Assembly: GCA_949287305.1 (NCBI GenBank)
Contig: CASEFX010000011.1
Span: 1-64,000, forward strand
Reading direction: 5' to 3'
DNA length: 64,000 nt
Source of the DNA: an uncultured Sutterella sp.
GTDB lineage: Bacteria; Pseudomonadota; Gammaproteobacteria; Burkholderiales; Burkholderiaceae_F
Of this stretch, positions 58,995 through 64,000 are shown one piece after another. The notes under the pieces were generated by a model that was not told the origin of the DNA, did not search any database, and saw only the letters and a list, made by a program, of their open reading frames with translations. Position 1 is the first letter of the stretch. Each line of letters starts with the position of its first letter. The translations under genes were made by a program, and so were the position numbers.

Positions 58995-59963
58995 ATGTTC
59001 CAACCGCTTTTTCTCTCCACGAAGCGCCATCTCGTGCGGCGCTTCGACGCGAACTTCTTCGTTGCGGCGCGCATGCGCCTCACCGAGGGCGTCGGCGCCC
59101 TGACGGGGACGGATCGTCCGCCCGTCGCCGCCGTCGTGACGGGGGAGGGAGCGCCCCTTCCCGGAACGGCCGGGTTTGCGGGCGCCTGGCGCACACTCCA
59201 CGGGGTCGCCGCCCAACGCCTGGGCCTCCCCGTCGAAGCGGTGCTCTACGCGCCCTTCGGCCGGGCGCGCTGCACGCGGCCGGCGGGGCCGCTTCTGGAA
59301 GATCTCTCGGAAACTTTGGTCGAGCGTCCCATCCGCTGGAGCGAGGAGCGCACGCTCCACGACGCCGAAGGAACCTTCCGCGTCGCGGTGGAGCGGATCG
59401 GCGGCGAAACGCCGGAGCGCTCGGCCGTTTGGGGCGCGGTTTTTTCGGAGCCCTTCGATCGGGAGACGCTCGAGCGACTCTGCACGGAATTCGAGGGCGC
59501 GACGCTCGCACGGCGCCGCGCGACGGAAGGGGGCGTCACGGGGGACTTTCTCTGGATTGCGGCGCCTCGGCCGACCCTCAAGCGACGCGCGCTCGAAGGG
59601 CGCCGCGAAGCCCTCGCGGAAGTGGCGGCGGAACTGTTGGCAAAGAGCGAGGTTCGGGAGGAAGGCGTATCCCTCACGATCCGCGGGGCCGAAACGGTCG
59701 CGGAGGCAGAGCGCATCGCCGCCTTTTTGGCGACCCACGGCGCGCGCCTTCGGCCGGACGACTTCTGGCGGGCGCTCGTCACGGCGGAACTCCCCGGGTT
59801 CGAATGGAACCGCATCGCCATTGCGTCGGATGACGGGGTTATACTGAAAAACGGTGTGTGGCACGACGACGCGCTCGTTCGTCCCGCCGCCTCCCTCACC
59901 ATTCATCTCTGCCGCGGTCACTGCGGCTGGCGCGGGACGATCACTCAAAATACTCGGGAATAA
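58995..59963 (+). CDS. Degenerate ArgJ-fold protein lacking the catalytic motifs
   Basis: 322 residues. It lines up in order with ArgJ (ornithine acetyltransferase): 44-90 with the VVNTGNANAGTG region and the following helix; 128-150 with KGAGMIRPNMATML; 165-190 with SFNRITVDGDTSTND; 218-245 with the EGATK-type helix; 262-285 with DPNLGRILAAIG; and 298-318 with the C-terminal strands. Yet the nucleophile motif NMATML is replaced by RSAVWGAV, the TGNANAG loop by TGEGAPLPG, and DGDTSTND by TEGGVTGD. ArgJ is about 400 residues; here the start and end are short. secA-argJ-mutT is a familiar betaproteobacterial order, and this gene sits exactly there. The frame is open, with normal codon use and GAAGGA before ATG, so it is a maintained protein, not an obvious pseudogene. 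Alignment is from memory of the family. Confidence 0.65.
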   Translation: MFQPLFLSTKRHLVRRFDANFFVAARMRLTEGVGALTGTDRPPVAAVVTGEGAPLPGTAGFAGAWRTLHGVAAQRLGLPVEAVLYAPFGRARCTRPAGPLLEDLSETLVERPIRWSEERTLHDAEGTFRVAVERIGGETPERSAVWGAVFSEPFDRETLERLCTEFEGATLARRRATEGGVTGDFLWIAAPRPTLKRRALEGRREALAEVAAELLAKSEVREEGVSLTIRGAETVAEAERIAAFLATHGARLRPDDFWRALVTAELPGFEWNRIAIASDDGVILKNGVWHDDALVRPAASLTIHLCRGHCGWRGTITQNTRE

Positions 59964-59965
59964 CT

Positions 59966-60646
59966 ATGTCGGAAGAAAAAATCATTGAAGTCGCCTGCGG
60001 CGTGCTGATCCGGGAAGACGGCGCCGTGCTCATCGGTTCGCGCCCCGAAGGAAAACCCTATGCCGGATACTGGGAATTTCCGGGCGGAAAGCTCGAAGAA
60101 GGGGAAACGGTGGCGGACGCGCTCAAGCGCGAGTTCCGCGAAGAACTCGACATGACCGTCAACTCTTCCTTCCCGTGGTTCGTGACGGAACACCGCTACG
60201 AGCACGGCCACGTGCGGCTCCATTTCTACCGCTCGCGCGACTTCCGCGGCACGCCCGTGTGCCGCGAGGGTCAGAAGACCGTGTGGATGCACCCCGGTGA
60301 ACGTCCCCCGGGACTCATGCTCCCGAAGGACGGCGCCATCATGAACCGCGTGGCGCTTCCCGACGTGTGGGAAGACCGCGTCGACACGCTCACCTACTCG
60401 ACCCAGGCCTTCCGCGCGACGGTCGAGCGCGATCGCCGTCACCGCTTCGTGGGGGCCCGTCTCGAGACGATGGACGACCTCTACAAGGCCGTGGCGCTCG
60501 ATTACGACTTCGGGATCGTGGCGGCGGACCGCTTCGACGAATTCCTCGTCAACGGCGAAGCCCTTTTGCCTCTCTACGCCGAAGGGGCCCGCGCGGCGGA
60601 CCTCGACGCCTGGCAGGCGCGCGGAGCGCACGGTGTGAAGCCCTGA
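59966..60646 (+). CDS. MutT-type Nudix hydrolase with reduced ThiE-like C-terminal domain
   Basis: 226 residues from ATG at 59966 (MSEEKIIEVACGVLI). The Nudix box is complete: G41, E47, R55-E56, E59-E60. MutT removes 8-oxo-dGTP from the nucleotide pool. Residues about 135-226 look like a shortened relic of the thiamine-phosphate-synthase-like domain fused to MutT in many proteobacteria: FVGARLETMDDLYKAVALDYDFGIV resembles the WVGASCH...ADFAVLGPV strand-helix units, and DLDAWQARGAHGV matches the final one. The usual fusion is about 310 residues; this is about 90 shorter. Two bases separate it from the gene before. Confidence 0.88.
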   Translation: MSEEKIIEVACGVLIREDGAVLIGSRPEGKPYAGYWEFPGGKLEEGETVADALKREFREELDMTVNSSFPWFVTEHRYEHGHVRLHFYRSRDFRGTPVCREGQKTVWMHPGERPPGLMLPKDGAIMNRVALPDVWEDRVDTLTYSTQAFRATVERDRRHRFVGARLETMDDLYKAVALDYDFGIVAADRFDEFLVNGEALLPLYAEGARAADLDAWQARGAHGVKP

Positions 60647-60666
60647 TTCTGATTGCGGCCGAATGA

Positions 60667-60705
60667 AAAGCGGGACGTTCTCCTTGTCGGAGGGCGTCCC
60701 GTTTT
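60667..60705 (+). terminator. Terminator before the pst operon
   Basis: GCGGGACG pairs with CGTCCCGT, extended by TTCTCC/GGAGGG inside, and is followed by TTTTGC. It insulates mutT from the Pho box. Confidence 0.85.
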
Positions 60706-60709
60706 GCAT

Positions 60710-60738
60710 TTGTCATGAAATTGTCATTTTGTTGTAAC
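60710..60738 (+). promoter_or_regulatory. PhoB box of the pst operon
   Basis: Three 7-bp repeats, TTGTCAT (60710-60716), TTGTCAT (60721-60727) and TTGTAAC (60732-60738), each separated by 4 nt of AT-rich sequence, give the 11-bp period of a Pho box (CTGTCAT repeats). A -10-like TAGGGT begins 12 nt after the last repeat (60751-60756), where a PhoB-activated promoter would have it. Confidence 0.9.
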
Positions 60739-60775
60739 GGCCGTGTCATGTAGGGTCCCCATACTTCGGCATGCG

Positions 60776-60797
60776 AACGGCGGAAGGTTCCGCCGTT
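60776..60797 (+). promoter_or_regulatory. Hairpin in the pstS leader
   Basis: AACGGCGGAA and TTCCGCCGTT form a perfect 10-bp inverted repeat with a 2-nt centre, 32 nt before the pstS ATG. No T run follows. It may stabilise the 5' end of the mRNA. Confidence 0.55.
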
Positions 60798-60829
60798 GGC
60801 GAGTTGAGTTGAATTGATAGGAAAGCAAA

Positions 60830-61633
60830 ATGAAAAAGACCCTTCTCATGACCCTTGCGGCTCTCGGCACGATGACGGCGACCGCTTATGCCGGTACGGT
60901 GACCGTGAACGGCTCCACGACGGTTCTTCCCGCCATGCAGCAGGTTACGGAAAGCTTTATGGCCGCTCATCCCGACGTGACGGTCACGATTTCGGGTTCG
61001 GGTTCCGGCAACGGCATCAAGGCGCTTCGCGACAAGATGACGGACATCGCCATGTCGAGCCGTGACCTCAAGAGCAAGGAAGTCAAGGACTTCGAAAGCC
61101 ACGGCATGAAGACCACCCGCTACACGGTGGCTCATGACGCCATCATTCCGGTGGTGCACAACAACAACGCCGTCAAGGGCCTCACGATGGCTCAGCTGCG
61201 CGACGTGTTCGCCGGCAAGATCAAGAACTGGAAGGAAGTCGGCGGTGCCGACCGTCCGATCGTCGTGGTCGGCCGTGACTCCTCCTCGGGTACGTTTGAA
61301 AGCTGGCAGGAACTCGTGATGGGCAAGACCCGCGTTTCGCCCCGTGCCCAGCTCCAGTCCTCCTCGGGCGGCGTCGTTCAGGCGGTCGCTTCGAATGAAA
61401 ACGCCATCGGCTACATCGGCATCGGCTACATGGACAAGCAGACCAAGGCCCTCGAAGTCGACGGCAAGGTCGCCAGCATGCAGTCCGCCAAGGACCGCAC
61501 CTGGCCGATCGCCCGCGACCTCTACCTCTTCACCGTGACGGAATCGGCCGACGCCAAGAAGCTTCTTGACTACGCCCTTTCGGCCGAAGGTCAGAAGTTC
61601 GTTGAAAAGTCCGGTTTCGTGCCTGTGAACTGA
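60830..61633 (+). CDS. pstS: Phosphate ABC transporter substrate-binding protein PstS
   Basis: Periplasmic phosphate receptor. 267 residues; signal peptide 1-21 ends in TAYA. Phosphate contacts are in NGSTTVLP near 26, SGSGSGNG near 54-61 and GRDSSSGTFESW near 146-157. AGGAAAG precedes ATG. First gene of pstSCAB under the Pho box. Confidence 0.96.
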   Translation: MKKTLLMTLAALGTMTATAYAGTVTVNGSTTVLPAMQQVTESFMAAHPDVTVTISGSGSGNGIKALRDKMTDIAMSSRDLKSKEVKDFESHGMKTTRYTVAHDAIIPVVHNNNAVKGLTMAQLRDVFAGKIKNWKEVGGADRPIVVVGRDSSSGTFESWQELVMGKTRVSPRAQLQSSSGGVVQAVASNENAIGYIGIGYMDKQTKALEVDGKVASMQSAKDRTWPIARDLYLFTVTESADAKKLLDYALSAEGQKFVEKSGFVPVN

Positions 61634-61643
61634 GAGGCTGAAG

Positions 61644-62528
61644 ATGGCGATGCCCGCTAAGCTCCGGGCGGACCTTTTCTTCGAGCGCAGTCTCAAACTT
61701 GTCGCAGGGGTAAGCGTCGTATCGCTCACGGCGATCGTCGTCTTCCTCTGCGTACAGGCGTTTCCTGCGTTCTCGGAAATGTCCCTTACGGACTTTTTCT
61801 TTTCCACGGAGTGGTATCCGACGGACGACGAGCCGAGCTTCGGCATCGGCGCTCTGATCGTGGGTTCCCTCGCGTGCGCTCTCTACACGACCCTCATTGC
61901 CGTGCCTTTGGGCGTGCTGACGGCGGCGCGCATGCACTGCGGCATGCATGAAAAAGTCCGCCGCATCGTCAAGCCCCTCATCGAACTGATGGCGGCGCTT
62001 CCCTCGGTCGTGATCGGCTTCATCGGCATGGTGGTTCTCGCGCCCTGGCTGCAGCAGACCTTCAACATCGCCTCGGGCCTCAACCTCACGAACGCGGCTC
62101 TGATGCTCGCCTTCATGTGCGTCCCGACGATCGCGTCGATTTCCGAAGACGCTCTGAAGAACGTCCCCAACGCCCTGCGCGAAGCGAGCCTTGCGCTCGG
62201 CGCCACGCGCTGGGAAACGCTCGTGAAGGTGGAACTCCGCTACGCCATGGGCGGCATCGGCACGGCCATCATGCTCGGCATTTCGCGCGTGATCGGCGAA
62301 ACGATGGTGGTCCTCATGGTGGCGGGCGGCGCCGGGATCATTCCTGAGAGCATCTTCGACCCGGTTCGTCCGATGACCTCGAGCATCGCCGCCGAAATGG
62401 CGGAGGCCGCGGTCGGCAGCGAACACTATCACGCTCTCTACGCGACGGGTCTGGTTCTCTTCGTCGTGACGCTTGTCTTCAATCTGGCCGCCTGGTACGC
62501 GGCTCGTGTGGGAGGCCTGAAGAAATGA
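61644..62528 (+). CDS. pstC: Phosphate ABC transporter permease PstC
   Basis: Inner-membrane channel subunit. 294 residues with about six helices. The EAA loop that docks with PstB is visible as NALREASLALGATRWETLVKVEL near 172-194, preceded by LPSVVIGFIGMVVL. It starts 10 nt after pstS and its stop overlaps pstA by 4 nt. Confidence 0.96.
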   Translation: MAMPAKLRADLFFERSLKLVAGVSVVSLTAIVVFLCVQAFPAFSEMSLTDFFFSTEWYPTDDEPSFGIGALIVGSLACALYTTLIAVPLGVLTAARMHCGMHEKVRRIVKPLIELMAALPSVVIGFIGMVVLAPWLQQTFNIASGLNLTNAALMLAFMCVPTIASISEDALKNVPNALREASLALGATRWETLVKVELRYAMGGIGTAIMLGISRVIGETMVVLMVAGGAGIIPESIFDPVRPMTSSIAAEMAEAAVGSEHYHALYATGLVLFVVTLVFNLAAWYAARVGGLKK

Positions 62529-63388
62529 GTCACAAAAACAACGGCGCGCGCTTCTTCACGCAAAAGTGCGGTTTCAGCTTCATGCGCCTGGCCGCGATCA
62601 TCAACATCGGCGCGCTCCTCGCGATCCTGGGGCTCATTTTCGTCGAGTCTCTGCCGGCTCTGAGCTGGGAATTCCTGACGGAACCCCCGCGCAACATGAT
62701 GAGCGAAGGCGGGATCTGGCCCTGCCTCGTCGGCACCTTCTTCCTTTCGGCGGGCGCCCTCGTGATCGCGCTGCCGCTCGGCGTCGCAAGCGCCGTGTAT
62801 CTGCACGAATACGGCGGATCGTCGGCCTGGGTGACGCTTACGCGTCTTTCGATCGCGAACCTCGCGGGCGTTCCCTCGATCGTCTTCGGTCTGTTCGGCC
62901 TCACGTTCTTCGTCGTCTTCTGCGGTCTCGACGTGAGCCTTCTCTCCGGGATTCTGACGCTTTCGGTGCTCTCGCTTCCGGTCATCATCAACACGACCGA
63001 AGCCGCGCTCTCGCAGGTCCCGCAGGACTGGCGCGAAGCGAGTCTCGCGCTCGGCGCCTCGCGCCGCGAGACGATCATGAAGGTGGTGCTTCCCAATGCG
63101 CTTCCCGGGATTTTGACGGGCGCCATTCTCGCGCTCTCCCGCGTCGCCGGGGAAACGGCCGCCATCATGTACACGGGCAGCGTCTACTTCACGCCCAAGA
63201 CCGGCGTGAACCTTTTCGAACCCGTCATGGCGCTTCCCTATCACGTCTACGTGATGGCCACTTCGGGGACCAACATCGAGGCGACGCGCCCGCTGCAGTA
63301 CGGCACCGCGCTCGTGCTCGTGGCGCTCGTGCTCGTGATGAGTCTCGCCGCCATTTTGTTGCGCGAACGCCGTCGTTCGCAATTCTGA
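62525..63388 (+). CDS. pstA: Phosphate ABC transporter permease PstA
   Basis: Second channel subunit. 287 residues, about six helices. The EAA loop is QDWREASLALGASRRETIMKVVLPNALPGIL near 161-191; GVPSIVFGLFGLTFFV is the other typical block. ATG overlaps the pstC stop. pstB starts 12 nt after the stop. Confidence 0.96.
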   Translation: MSHKNNGARFFTQKCGFSFMRLAAIINIGALLAILGLIFVESLPALSWEFLTEPPRNMMSEGGIWPCLVGTFFLSAGALVIALPLGVASAVYLHEYGGSSAWVTLTRLSIANLAGVPSIVFGLFGLTFFVVFCGLDVSLLSGILTLSVLSLPVIINTTEAALSQVPQDWREASLALGASRRETIMKVVLPNALPGILTGAILALSRVAGETAAIMYTGSVYFTPKTGVNLFEPVMALPYHVYVMATSGTNIEATRPLQYGTALVLVALVLVMSLAAILLRERRRSQF

Positions 63389-63400
63389 CGAGTAACAGTT

Positions 63401-64000
<600 letters not shown>

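Overview
The window is a 64 kb chromosomal segment from a GC-rich betaproteobacterium of the order Burkholderiales. I think Sutterellaceae (the gut genus Sutterella and relatives) is the best fit. The evidence is gene order: an unbroken division and cell-wall (dcw) cluster from mraZ to lpxC, followed by secA and a MutT gene; the erpA / anmK / M23 peptidase / tyrS block; and glyA-nrdR-ribD. Other clues are the GC-rich third codon positions and frequent GTG starts. The family assignment is inference. I saw no transposase, integrase, phage gene or CRISPR array; nearly all of it is core chromosome.

Layout. 1-365: tail of a tRNA operon with tandem Ala(GGC)-Glu(TTC) pairs and a terminator. 399-1664: ribosome hibernation factor gene (minus) divergent from a gene for an arginine/aspartate repeat protein. 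1771-5508: glycerol use (glpK, glpD) and a MarC-family membrane protein. 5547-6641: strong promoter, long structured leader, rplM-rpsI. 6782-13668: adenosine deaminase-family gene, erpA, anmK, M23 peptidase, tyrS, dtd and a PEBP-family gene. 13735-20821: glyA, nrdR, riboflavin genes ribD/ribE/ribH, nusB, thiL, pgpA, pncC. 20837-24287: CBS-domain membrane protein, an anchored DUF945-like protein, pyrF. 24505-33120: groES-groL behind a textbook heat-shock promoter, dacB, a DsbD/ScsB-type reductase, hemL, and a PagP lipid A palmitoyltransferase fused to a second outer-membrane barrel. 33270-35819: RNase P RNA and an ADP-forming acyl-CoA synthetase. 35920-54229: the complete dcw cluster with its promoter and MraZ operator. 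54208-60646: DciA-like gene, GDPD-like gene, secA, a degenerate ArgJ homologue, MutT. 60710-64000: PhoB-box-controlled pstSCA and the first two thirds of pstB, cut by the window end.

How the genes work together. The centre builds peptidoglycan precursors (murC-G, ddl, mraY), flips or polymerises them at the septum (ftsW, ftsI) and positions the divisome (ftsL, ftsQ, ftsA, ftsZ). dacB, the M23 peptidase and anmK remodel and recycle the wall. lpxC, secA and the PagP fusion serve the outer membrane. The right end is a phosphate-starvation regulon.

Most unusual items: (1) an intact ORF at 58995-59963, in the place where related genomes carry argJ, that looks like ArgJ along its whole length but has lost the catalytic motifs; (2) the PagP-plus-barrel fusion at 31951-33120; (3) the mixed-charge FxDRR repeat protein at 1065-1664; (4) MutT with a shrunken ThiE-like tail; (5) a DciA-like protein with a long helical extension whose gene overlaps lpxC tail to tail.
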